A stretch of DNA of 64,000 bases from Lutibacter litoralis (lineage in GTDB: Bacteria; Bacteroidota; Bacteroidia; Flavobacteriales; Flavobacteriaceae). The notes beneath the pieces are model-generated. The model searched no databases. It saw nothing but the letters and a program-made list of their open reading frames with translations, and was not told the origin of the DNA. Made by a program: the position numbers and the translations under genes. Of the stretch, positions 55,055 through 63,348 are shown piece by piece. Every line of letters begins with the position of its first letter. Within the stretch, counting starts at the first letter, position 1. The stretch is from the NCBI RefSeq assembly GCF_014646675.1, contig NZ_BMNS01000005.1:260484-324483 (forward strand), given 5' to 3'.

Positions 55055-55213
55055 TTATTTAAAGAATCTTAATACAAATCCATAATTGGTTGAGTTAATT
55101 TGCACATAATGCATTTGGTGTTTTTTAACAACATCCAATAAATTTTCAATATGCTTTAATAAAAAATACTCACTTTTAATTTTATAACGTATAATATCTT
55201 TTTCAATTTTTTT
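55055..55213 (-). pseudogene. Fragment of an unrecognised gene
   Basis: On the minus strand a 52-codon stretch reads EKDIIRYKIKSEYFLLKHIE and onwards to NYGFVLRFFK and a stop, with strongly protein-like composition but no start codon; a run of nine A bases and a stop lie just upstream, and the neighbouring frame is open before that run. This looks like the 3' end of a small gene that lost its reading frame. It occupies part of the 411-base gap between two genes. Confidence 0.35.
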
Positions 55214-55330
55214 TTACTTATTTTCAAATTAAAACTATTTTTTACAATTCAAGATTGTTTAGAACTCTTTTACATTGCCCCTATTAATTAATATATTCGT
55301 ATATTTATATACTTCAATTAAAATTAAATC

Positions 55331-56017
55331 ATGAAAAAAACCTTTTTCAATACGTTTTTACTAATTTTATTATGCTTTTTTACAAGCGTTTTCTATGCTC
55401 AAGAAAGAACAATTACAGGAGTTGTTACAACTTTAAAAAATATTGCAGTAGTTAATGCTGAAGTTAAAGCAGTAAGTAGTAAGGTAACTGTATTAACTGA
55501 TTCACTTGGGAATTTTAAAATAAATTGTTTAGATAACGATAAAATTAAAATTAGTGCCGAAGGTTTTTATTCTCAAAAAGTTAAAATCGACGAATCAATT
55601 AAAGAAGTACTTATAAATTTAATTTTTAAACGTGGGGAAAAAAATATTGATGTAGCTGTAGGTTATGGACATATTAAAGAAAAAGATAGATCTTATGCAA
55701 TAACAAGCCTTAAAAATGAAAACAATTTTGAATTCACAAAGTATTCGAATATAATAGAACTTATAGTTAATAGTTCGCCTTCTATAACAATTAATAATGG
55801 TGGGATAATAATTCGTGGTGAAAGTTCTTTAAATGGTTCTAGTGCTGCTTTAATAGTTATAGATGGTATAGATGCCACTATGTCTCAATTATCTTCCTTG
55901 GCTCCTATTAATGTAAAAAGTGTTGATATTTTAAAAGGTGGTTCTGCAGCAATATACGGTTCTAGAGGTGCCAATGGTGTAGTACTAATTTCTACAAAAA
56001 GAGGGGGCGATAAATAA
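55331..56017 (+). CDS. Plug-only TonB-receptor-like exported protein
   Basis: 228 residues. Signal peptide ends at VFYAQERT. A carboxypeptidase-D-regulatory-like domain covers about 25-100 (TITGVVTTLKNIAVVNAEV, TDSLGNFKI) and a SusC-type plug domain the rest: VNSSPSITINNGGIIIRGES, ALIVIDGIDATMSQLSSLAP and YGSRGANGVVLISTKRGGDK, where it stops. The barrel of some 700-800 residues that should follow is absent and no remnant of it is found downstream. It is either a functional stand-alone plug or the end product of a truncation. Confidence 0.85.
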   Translation: MKKTFFNTFLLILLCFFTSVFYAQERTITGVVTTLKNIAVVNAEVKAVSSKVTVLTDSLGNFKINCLDNDKIKISAEGFYSQKVKIDESIKEVLINLIFKRGEKNIDVAVGYGHIKEKDRSYAITSLKNENNFEFTKYSNIIELIVNSSPSITINNGGIIIRGESSLNGSSAALIVIDGIDATMSQLSSLAPINVKSVDILKGGSAAIYGSRGANGVVLISTKRGGDK

Positions 56018-56110
56018 AGAAAAGTAGTTTTAATATCCTAAGCATCTATAGATAGCATCATACTTAGTGTCTAAATATATAAGAATAGTAACGGTCTCTT
56101 TTATTTAATT

Positions 56111-56212
56111 TCAGGTTCTTTTAATTAGATTTTGAACTAATGCCAGTAATTCATCTTTAATTATAGGTTTTTTAACATATATTTGTTTTTAATAGCATCA
56201 TTTTTTTGAAGT
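56111..56212 (-). pseudogene. Remnant of a response-regulator receiver domain
   Basis: On the minus strand, the 25 codons before the stop at 56111 read KQIYVKKPIIKDELLALVQN and onwards, LIKRT. This is the typical end of a CheY-like receiver, with the Lys-Pro of the beta5 strand and the final helix. One base upstream of KQIY the frame breaks, and NDAIKNKY lies in the neighbouring frame. Nothing of the phosphorylation site is left in the region. Confidence 0.5.
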
Positions 56213-56277
56213 TTATTAAAATCATACTCAAATTTAGTTAGTTAGGCTCAGTAAATTTATGACAAATGTCAAGAAAT

Positions 56278-56310
56278 AAAAAAAGCCAAGTACAATAACT
56301 TGGCTTTTTT
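56278..56310 (-). terminator. Rho-independent terminator of the BNR-repeat gene
   Basis: Stem AAAAGCCAAGT/ACTTGGCTTTT (11 bp, loop of six), with a T-run of seven on the minus strand, 17 bases after the stop of the gene ending at 56327. Confidence 0.88.
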
Positions 56311-56326
56311 AACTATTTATCAGTAC

Positions 56327-59300
56327 TTATTCTTCGTAATATCTTCGTTGCTGTGAAATGTTGAACAACACACCACCAGCATTCTCAAACTCTTTTTCAA
56401 GACTTGGAATTTCAGTTGTAAATAACGCATTCAACTTGCCTGAAATACCATTAAAAGCATCTTGCGCTAATTTAAATTGCTCTTTTTGCGCTCCAGTAAT
56501 ATCAACTTGTGCTGAATATGTGGTATATAACGCATATCTATTACGAGATGCTACAGAATTCTTAGCTCCAAATCCTCCAACAATTATTTTAGCTACTTTA
56601 TCAACTTCCTTTTGAGCTTCATTTAACTTAGTTACAAGTGTATTTGCTTCAACAGGTGTTTTTTCTAGAATTGCTTTCATATTAGAAATTCTAGTATTCA
56701 TATCTCTTATTTTTCCATTAGCCGCAGTTACGTTTGCGTTTAAATCGTACACACCTTTTAAGAAATTAAAATTAGCTTCGTAATTTGGAGTACCTAATGC
56801 GTTTGGTAATGAAATTACTTTAAATGCTTTTGGTTCAACCAGTCTAGTAAACTTACCATTTTCGTTCTTATCTAAGGCTACTTTATACGTTCCTGGTGGT
56901 ACTTTTATACCTCTATTGGTTAAGTAACTTAAATCCCAAGAAATACTGTTGTATCCCTTCTTAAGTGGCGCTTCAATTTTGCGTACAATAACATTAGCAT
57001 TATCGTAGATAGTAAACACTAAGTTTGGTTTTACTTCATCACTTTCCAATCTTAATTCCTCTTCTGAAGGATAATAGTAAGTTTCTGATTTTTCTGAAGC
57101 TTTTTGTTTTTTAATTCTTTGTTGTTTCAAAGATTCAAAACCATTTTTTACATAATACTCGAAAGTAGCAGCCGGATCTGGATTTTTAGTTCTAAAATAA
57201 ACATCCCCTTGGTAGTTTAAATTACTTGAAGGAAAATATAATAAGGTTTCATCAATTTCAAAAATATGTGCTTCTTTTTCAGGAATTGAAGGGTTTAATT
57301 CGCGCAATGCCGCATAATTATCTAACACATAAAATCCTCTTCCAAAAGTAGCAACTACAAGGTCATTTTCTCTTTCTTGAATGGTGATATCTTTTACTTG
57401 AATGGTAGGAATTCCCTTTTTAATTTGAACCCATTTTTTACCACCATCTATTGTTGTCCAAACGCCCCATTCTGTTCCAATAAATAAAATGTTAGGATTT
57501 ACGTGGTCTTCTTGAATACAATACACAGTTCCTGAAGGTAAATTTGAAGCTATAGAACTCCACGTTTTTCCGTTGTCTGTACTTTTAATTAAATAAGGTG
57601 TAAAATCGCTGCTGTTTTTTCTTCCATCAAAACAAGCATACACAGTACCTTGTGTGTGTTGAGAAGGTAAAATATAATTTACAAACGTCATTTCTGGAAC
57701 TCCAGTAAACTTATCGTAACGTGTCCAATTTTCACCATCATTTTCTGAAGTCCAAATCAATCCGTCATCAGTTCCCACATACAACATTCCTTGTTTTAAA
57801 GGAGATTCTGCCAAGGCAAAAATATTTCCAAATTTAGAAGTTGACATGTTTTTTGCAACGGCTTCTGGTGGCCACATTTTACCCATCATTGGTAAGGTAT
57901 TTTGATCAATTCCTCGAGTCATATCACCACTTACCTTTTTCCAAGTGCCACCCATATCTGTACTTTTTAGCACATAATTTCCGCCAACATAAAGGGTTTT
58001 ATTATTGAATTTACTAATAAAATATGGCGTATTCCAATTCCAATTATACTCTTCATCTTCAGTAGGTTGTGGCTTAATTGAGATGCTATTTCCAGTAGTT
58101 CTATCGTATCTTCTTAATCCACAATATTGCGATTCGCAATAATGAATATCTGGATTTTCAGGATCTGGAATCGATAAATATCCATCACCACCAATAGTAT
58201 ACGTCCAGTCTGCATTTACAATATTTCTTCTATGCGTTTGCGAAGGTCCAAACCAAGAACCGTTATCTTGAGCGCCTCCATAAACATTGTAAAACGGATA
58301 ATCATTATCGGTACGCACATGGTAATATTGTGTAATTGGTAAATTGCTTTTAAACTGCCACGTTTTAGCTCTGTCGTAACTTTCATAAATACCACCATCA
58401 CATCCTACTAAATAGTGATCGGTATCATCTGGATTTATCCAAAGTGCATGACTGTCTACGTGTTTATTTCTACCCTCAATGTTTTCCCAAGTTTTTCCAC
58501 CATCATCAGACAAACCGTTACGAGTATCCATTAAAACTATTAAATCTGGATCAATAGGATCTGCATACAACTCGTTATAATATTGTGGGCTACTAGAAAC
58601 TTTATCACTTCTTTTTACCCAGCTTTCACCTCTATCATTAGATCGGTAAACGCCTCCTTTATTTCCCGGAAGTTCAATAACAGCATAAACAATTTCTGGA
58701 TTAGAAGAAAGTGCTAAACCAATTCTACCAACATCTCCAGAAGGCAATCCTTTTGTTAATTTTCTCCAAGTAGCACCTGCATCTTCAGATTTATAAATGG
58801 CAGACTCTGGCCCTCCATTAATTTTTGAATATACCCTACGTTCTCTTTGATGCGAAGCTGCGTATAAAACATCTGGGTTTCTAGGATCCATTTCCATATC
58901 AGATACTCCCGTGTACTCTCCTATTTCTAAAATTCTATTCCACGTTTTTCCACCATCAATTGTTTTATACAAACCTCTTTCGCCACCTGGACCCCAAGCT
59001 TGACCTTGAGAAGCCACATAAACAATGTTACTATTTCTTGGGTCAATCATAATTTTTCCAATTTGAGAACTTGTTTTAAGTCCCATATTGGTAAACGATT
59101 TTCCTCCATCGGTTGTTTTATACACACCATCTCCGTAGGCCAAATTACGTTGTGTATTATTTTCACCAGTTCCTACCCACAGTACATTCGTATTGTTAGG
59201 ATCCATTGCTAAACAACCTATTGAAAAAACCGATTCATTATCAAAAATTGGTTCAAAAGTTGTTCCGTGATTTATAGTTTTCCATAAACCGCCTGAAGCA

Positions 59301-59548
59301 ACACCTACATAGTATTCTGAAGGGTTTTCTGGGTTTACAGCAAAATCTGAAATTCTACCTGAATATGCGGCAGGACCAATACTTCTAAAACTAAACATGT
59401 TTAATGTTTGGTTGTTAAGTTCGAATTGCTCTGAAGTTTTGTCCGTTTTCTTTTTTCTTTTTTGAGCAATAGTTTGTTGCGTAGAAAAAATAAAAAACAA
59501 CAATAAAATAGTTGAAACTATCCAACTTTTGTTTTTGATATTATACAT
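56327..59548 (-). CDS. Large exported BNR/Asp-box (VPS10/sortilin-like) beta-propeller protein
   Basis: 1073 residues. Signal peptide ends near TQQTIAQKRK. From about 45 to 780 there are many Asp-box repeats of the form S-x-D-x-G-x-T-W (GVYKTTDGGKSF, GLYKTIDGGKTW, AIYKSEDAGATW, GLSDDGGKTW, IWTSENDGENW, WGVWTTIDGGKKW), enough for two propellers as in sortilin-type or glycosyl-hydrolase-labelled proteins. A second part from about 800 has a Por-secretion-like or fibronectin-type segment (VKPNLVFTIYDNANVIVRK) and helical C-terminus. No catalytic residues are assigned. A role in polymer binding or degradation is plausible. Confidence 0.88.
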   Translation of the reverse strand: MYNIKNKSWIVSTILLLFFIFSTQQTIAQKRKKKTDKTSEQFELNNQTLNMFSFRSIGPAAYSGRISDFAVNPENPSEYYVGVASGGLWKTINHGTTFEPIFDNESVFSIGCLAMDPNNTNVLWVGTGENNTQRNLAYGDGVYKTTDGGKSFTNMGLKTSSQIGKIMIDPRNSNIVYVASQGQAWGPGGERGLYKTIDGGKTWNRILEIGEYTGVSDMEMDPRNPDVLYAASHQRERRVYSKINGGPESAIYKSEDAGATWRKLTKGLPSGDVGRIGLALSSNPEIVYAVIELPGNKGGVYRSNDRGESWVKRSDKVSSSPQYYNELYADPIDPDLIVLMDTRNGLSDDGGKTWENIEGRNKHVDSHALWINPDDTDHYLVGCDGGIYESYDRAKTWQFKSNLPITQYYHVRTDNDYPFYNVYGGAQDNGSWFGPSQTHRRNIVNADWTYTIGGDGYLSIPDPENPDIHYCESQYCGLRRYDRTTGNSISIKPQPTEDEEYNWNWNTPYFISKFNNKTLYVGGNYVLKSTDMGGTWKKVSGDMTRGIDQNTLPMMGKMWPPEAVAKNMSTSKFGNIFALAESPLKQGMLYVGTDDGLIWTSENDGENWTRYDKFTGVPEMTFVNYILPSQHTQGTVYACFDGRKNSSDFTPYLIKSTDNGKTWSSIASNLPSGTVYCIQEDHVNPNILFIGTEWGVWTTIDGGKKWVQIKKGIPTIQVKDITIQERENDLVVATFGRGFYVLDNYAALRELNPSIPEKEAHIFEIDETLLYFPSSNLNYQGDVYFRTKNPDPAATFEYYVKNGFESLKQQRIKKQKASEKSETYYYPSEEELRLESDEVKPNLVFTIYDNANVIVRKIEAPLKKGYNSISWDLSYLTNRGIKVPPGTYKVALDKNENGKFTRLVEPKAFKVISLPNALGTPNYEANFNFLKGVYDLNANVTAANGKIRDMNTRISNMKAILEKTPVEANTLVTKLNEAQKEVDKVAKIIVGGFGAKNSVASRNRYALYTTYSAQVDITGAQKEQFKLAQDAFNGISGKLNALFTTEIPSLEKEFENAGGVLFNISQQRRYYEE

Positions 59549-59721
59549 AAAATTGTGTTTAAATTGATAAAATTAAATTAGTCTACTAAAATAAACATTT
59601 TATTTAATGAATTTTGGTACTGATTTAATATAGAATAATACTAAATAACGTGAAATAGCAATTATTTTCAAGAATTAAAATTGAGTGTATCTTTACCAAA
59701 ACTATTAACAATCTTATATAT

Positions 59722-60558
59722 ATGCAAAAGACCATAGTATCCGTAAAATGGCTTCATAAAAATTTAAATGATCCTGATTTAATTATCTTGGATGCGAGTC
59801 AAACAAAAACTATAATTAACACAACATCGAAATTTCAGGGTTTACAAATTAAGAATGCTCGTTTTTTTGATATTAAAAATTCGTTTAGTAAAAATGATAC
59901 TGATTTACCAAATATGCTTCAAGATCCCACAGATTTTGAGCAAGCATGTAGAAAACTTGGTATTAATAAATCTAGTAAAATTGTAGTTTACGATAACTTA
60001 GGAATTTATACCAGTCCAAGGGTTTGGTGGCTATTTAAAACTATGGGACATACTAATATTGCTATTTTAAATGGTGGATTACCAGCTTGGAATCAAGAAG
60101 GTTTTGAATTAGAACCTATTACTAAAAGCACTTACAAATTAGGTGATTTTGAAGCAATATTCCATCCAGCATTAGTAAAAGACATTGAAGCTATAAAAAC
60201 AAATTTAACTACTAAAATTAATTTGGTAATTGATGCTCGTTCTGAAGGAAGATTTGATGGTACTGCTCCAGATCCAAGACCAGATTTAAAAAGTGGACAT
60301 ATACCAAACTCTATAAATTTGCCTTATACAGCGGTGCTTGAAAATGGAAAATTTAAACAAAAAGAAACTCTTAAAACTATTTTTAGCAATTTACAAATTG
60401 ATGACAATCCTTTAATTTTTACGTGTGGTTCTGGAATAACCGCTTGTATTTTAATGCTTGCAAGCGAACTTGTTTCAAACAATACAAAAGCGGTTTATGA
60501 TGGTTCTTGGACAGAATGGGCTTCTGAAAAAGAGACTCCAATTAACACTAAATTTTAA
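59722..60558 (+). CDS. sseA: Two-domain rhodanese sulfurtransferase
   Basis: 278 residues with the tandem rhodanese plan: an inactive N-terminal domain (LIILDASQTKTI) and a C-terminal domain with VIDARSEGRFDG and the active cysteine in IFTCGSGITACI. The loop CGSGITA is close to the CGSGVTA of 3-mercaptopyruvate sulfurtransferases (SseA) rather than the CRKGVTA of thiosulfate types, so that substrate is favoured. No signal peptide, so cytoplasmic. A long hairpin follows. Confidence 0.92.
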   Translation: MQKTIVSVKWLHKNLNDPDLIILDASQTKTIINTTSKFQGLQIKNARFFDIKNSFSKNDTDLPNMLQDPTDFEQACRKLGINKSSKIVVYDNLGIYTSPRVWWLFKTMGHTNIAILNGGLPAWNQEGFELEPITKSTYKLGDFEAIFHPALVKDIEAIKTNLTTKINLVIDARSEGRFDGTAPDPRPDLKSGHIPNSINLPYTAVLENGKFKQKETLKTIFSNLQIDDNPLIFTCGSGITACILMLASELVSNNTKAVYDGSWTEWASEKETPINTKF

Positions 60559-60571
60559 ACATTAATAGATT

Positions 60572-60622
60572 AAAAGACTGTTTAAAGAATAACTTAATAG
60601 TTCTTTTTAAACAGTCTTTTTT
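60572..60622 (+). terminator. Bidirectional Rho-independent terminator
   Basis: A 15-bp perfect stem, AAAAGACTGTTTAAA with its inverse at 60606-60620, extended by GAA/TTC, then T residues. It lies between the convergent rhodanese and GerW-like genes. Confidence 0.85.
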
Positions 60623-60650
60623 CAAATTTTAAACAACTTTAAAATTTAAA

Positions 60651-61019
60651 TTAAACTTCAGCCTGCTCTTTATTTCGTTCCTTAATTATTTTTTCAACTA
60701 AGTCTGGAACTTTTTCAAATAAAGCAGCAATCCCATGAGTTTTTCCTGCTTCAAGGAACGAAATATGATCACCTTTGGTAACCAAAAAACCAATTGGCTC
60801 TATGCCAACTCCAGCACCAGCCCCAATTCCTTCGGCGCTACGATCTTTCTTTTCATGATTTTCTCCTCCGCCTGAGCCAAAACCCATACCAACTTTAATA
60901 ACTGGTACACATTTAAATGCTCCTAAATCAAATTGCTTTCCAATTACAGTATCTGTATTTGCTTCAGTCTTCATAAAATCTGTAATTTGTTTTAATAATT
61001 CTTCAAAATGTAAATCCAT
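60651..61019 (-). CDS. GerW/YtfJ-family protein
   Basis: 122 residues. The core is GKQFDLGAFKCVPVIKVGMG, then FGSGGGENHEKKDRSAEGIG and GAGAGVGIEPIGFLV, the glycine-rich signature of the GerW (YtfJ) family; a lysine/glutamate-rich helix ends it. In spore formers YtfJ belongs to a sporulation operon after ytfI (DUF2953). Here too the DUF2953 gene is directly upstream, 26 bases away. The role in a non-sporulating Bacteroidota is unknown. Confidence 0.88.
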   Translation of the reverse strand: MDLHFEELLKQITDFMKTEANTDTVIGKQFDLGAFKCVPVIKVGMGFGSGGGENHEKKDRSAEGIGAGAGVGIEPIGFLVTKGDHISFLEAGKTHGIAALFEKVPDLVEKIIKERNKEQAEV

Positions 61020-61024
61020 AATTT

Positions 61025-61057
61025 TTAATTGTTAATTGTTAATTGTTAATTGTTAAT
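61025..61057. repeat. 7-bp tandem repeat, TTAATTG
   Basis: Four perfect copies of TTAATTG at 61025-61052 plus a partial fifth (TTAAT). The array fills the gap between the DUF2953 stop (61046-61048) and the GerW ATG (61019) and contains the stop codon of the first gene. Confidence 0.9.
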
Positions 61058-61546
61058 AAATGTTTTAATAATATTAAATGGTCTGTTTTGTATGCGCAAC
61101 ACCATTTGATTTTTACCTGCAAAATTGATGTTAAAACTTCCAAAATTATAATTCAATACTGCAAAAACAGGGTATAACTTTGCATTTAGTATACAATCTC
61201 CAGTATCAATATTTACAAGTAGTTTTTTTACTTTAAATGTTTTTAAAATTTTATATCCTTTTTTTAGTCCAGCACGCCTTTTTTGCCTTAATCCAGTTGA
61301 CTTTTTTGTTTTTTTGTTTTTATTGGAACTTTTTAATCTTAGTGGATAGAAATAAAACTTAAAAAAGAAGAGTTGCATTCGAATTTTTAAAACTGCTACT
61401 TTATCACTTTCCAAACTAATTTTAAAAAAATGTGTTAATTTTAAGTAATATGTATTCGCAGTTGTATCTAAATAAATTACAATTGGAGCAACTAATAAAT
61501 ATAATACCAACAACAAAAACAGAACTAAAAAAATGCCCAAATACAT
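61046..61546 (-). CDS. DUF2953-family membrane protein
   Basis: 166 residues. One N-terminal membrane helix (IFLVLFLLLVLYLLVAPIVIY), then a region that matches the short DUF2953 pattern: YYLKLTHFFKISLESDKV, a basic linker (RQKRRAGLKKGYKILKTF) and VKKLLVNIDTGDCILNAKLYPV with the second hydrophobic part. It is the counterpart of YtfI of spore formers, and is followed by the GerW gene. Function unknown; the pair is presumably a membrane complex. Confidence 0.8.
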   Translation of the reverse strand: MYLGIFLVLFLLLVLYLLVAPIVIYLDTTANTYYLKLTHFFKISLESDKVAVLKIRMQLFFFKFYFYPLRLKSSNKNKKTKKSTGLRQKRRAGLKKGYKILKTFKVKKLLVNIDTGDCILNAKLYPVFAVLNYNFGSFNINFAGKNQMVLRIQNRPFNIIKTFINN

Positions 61547-61773
61547 ATTTTAAAATTTTATTTGAAGAACTAAATTTTAAAATTAATATGCTATGATGCG
61601 TATCAATTTAACGCTTGTAATTAAAAAAAACAGTATGATTTTAATCAGTTTAAACGATCTTTTAATAAAAAAAATAAGAATTCTAAATGTCATCGTTACT
61701 TGGTTAGATTTTAATAAATATGATTAATTGAAAATATTAATTATATTGGTAATCAACTAACTATAAAAAACTT

Positions 61774-63216
61774 ATGAAATTCAGCCAGTTTAGAATTCCC
61801 CATGTTTTCATTTTTCTTTTTCAAATAATAATTTTCTGTTCAATTCTTAGCTATATAATTCCTTCTGGTAGATTTGATCGGGAGAAAAAGGTAATTCATA
61901 AAATAGAACAAAGTGTTGTTGTGTCTGGAAGTTATACTGAAATACCGAAAAACATATCTTTTAAGGGCGTCTTAATTGGAGAAAATGTAGAAAAACATGC
62001 TTCGCCAAATTCACTTTTTAGTATATTAACTTCTGTTCCAAAAGGGTTAACTCAATCGGCAACATTAATTTTTTTTATTTTTATTTTAGGAGCAGTTTTC
62101 AATCTAATTGTTGAAACTAAAACTATTCACGCCTTTTTATGTGAATTGATAAAAAAATTTAGTAAAAATCCTACTTTATTATTTTTTCTAATTTATTTAA
62201 CGATTTCTACAGGTAGTGCATTTATGGGGATTAGTATCGAATTAATACCACTTATCCCAATCTTAATAATGCTAGCAAAACAAAAAGGTTATGATCCTAT
62301 GTTTGGCTTTGCACTTGGAGTACTTCCTGTTTATATTGGGTGGTCCACAGCAACAACAAATCCTTTTACAGTTCAAATTGCGCAACAAATTGCTGAATTG
62401 CCTATTGGGAGTGGTTTTGGACTTCGGTTTATTATTTTTATAATAGGTATTATTATTGGGTTTTCATATCTAATGAGGTATGGGAATAATGTTAAAAGAA
62501 AAAAAATCACGTCCTTAACTTCAAATGATACAAATGAAATTGATAGCCAAGATGAGATTAAGAATGTTAAATTAACGAGTACCCACATTTTAATTCTTCT
62601 TGTTTTAATGGTAGGTTATGCTTTAATTTTATCTGCAGTTCAGTTTATGGGATGGGGACTAATAGAAATGAGCGCTGGGTTTATAGCAATTGGTATAGCA
62701 GTTATTTTTATAAGTGGATGGTCGGGTAATAAATCAATGGAAGTTTTTATTGAAGGACTTAAGTCTATGATTATTCCAGCATTAATTGTTGGTGTTGCAA
62801 GAGGAATTTCAATTGTAATGGTTGATAGTCAGATTATGGATTCCATATTGTTTTATTTTTCAAGCACACTGGCAAATCAATCGCAATCTGTAGCTGTTTC
62901 AGGAATGCTTGTTTTCCAATCATTTTTAAATTTCTTTATTCCATCTGCTTCTGGTCAAGCATTGGTTTCAATGCCACTAATGACTCCCCTATCAGATTTA
63001 TTAGGTATTTCTAGACAAACAGCTGTCCTGGCATTTGTTTTTGGTGATGGGTTTTCAAATATGGTAATTCCAACGAATGGAGTGCTAATGGCGATGCTTG
63101 GGATAGGTAAGATTTCTTTTGGCAAATGGATTCGATTTGTCCTTCCTGTTTTTTGGGTTTTAATAATTCTTGCAATTATAACGGTTATTTTAGCTGTTCG
63201 AATTCAATACAATTAG
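61774..63216 (+). CDS. YfcC-family (DcuC-like) transporter
   Basis: 480 residues with about twelve membrane segments. The N-terminus FRIPHVFIFLFQIIIFCSI, SYIIPSGRFDREKK and a periplasmic insertion near 55-95 (VSGSYTEIPKNISF) match the YfcC group of the C4-dicarboxylate/ion-transporter superfamily; FSNMVIPTNGVLMAMLG is the conserved second half motif. Substrates proposed for the family include basic amino acids or C4 acids; not resolved here. A -rich charged linker at 235-255 divides the halves. Confidence 0.87.
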   Translation: MKFSQFRIPHVFIFLFQIIIFCSILSYIIPSGRFDREKKVIHKIEQSVVVSGSYTEIPKNISFKGVLIGENVEKHASPNSLFSILTSVPKGLTQSATLIFFIFILGAVFNLIVETKTIHAFLCELIKKFSKNPTLLFFLIYLTISTGSAFMGISIELIPLIPILIMLAKQKGYDPMFGFALGVLPVYIGWSTATTNPFTVQIAQQIAELPIGSGFGLRFIIFIIGIIIGFSYLMRYGNNVKRKKITSLTSNDTNEIDSQDEIKNVKLTSTHILILLVLMVGYALILSAVQFMGWGLIEMSAGFIAIGIAVIFISGWSGNKSMEVFIEGLKSMIIPALIVGVARGISIVMVDSQIMDSILFYFSSTLANQSQSVAVSGMLVFQSFLNFFIPSASGQALVSMPLMTPLSDLLGISRQTAVLAFVFGDGFSNMVIPTNGVLMAMLGIGKISFGKWIRFVLPVFWVLIILAIITVILAVRIQYN

Positions 63217-63348
63217 AATTTACATAATTATAATACACAATTAATGTTATTATGTTTTGAGGTTAATTTAGTTTTTAATTACCAACTATAAAACATATAA
63301 ACACATTTAATTTAAAATTGTATATTTCCCCAGTTAAATAGCAAAATA

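Noticed and set aside
59669..59720. Minus-7 box (TATCTTTA) before the rhodanese gene
   Set aside because: The last base differs from the consensus and I did not list near matches as features.
61025..61057. CRISPR-like array
   Set aside because: The unit is 7 bases with no spacers; it is a simple tandem repeat.
63320..63330. Minus-7 box (TATATTTC) before the TIGR02757 gene
   Set aside because: Near match only; plausible but not strong enough to list.
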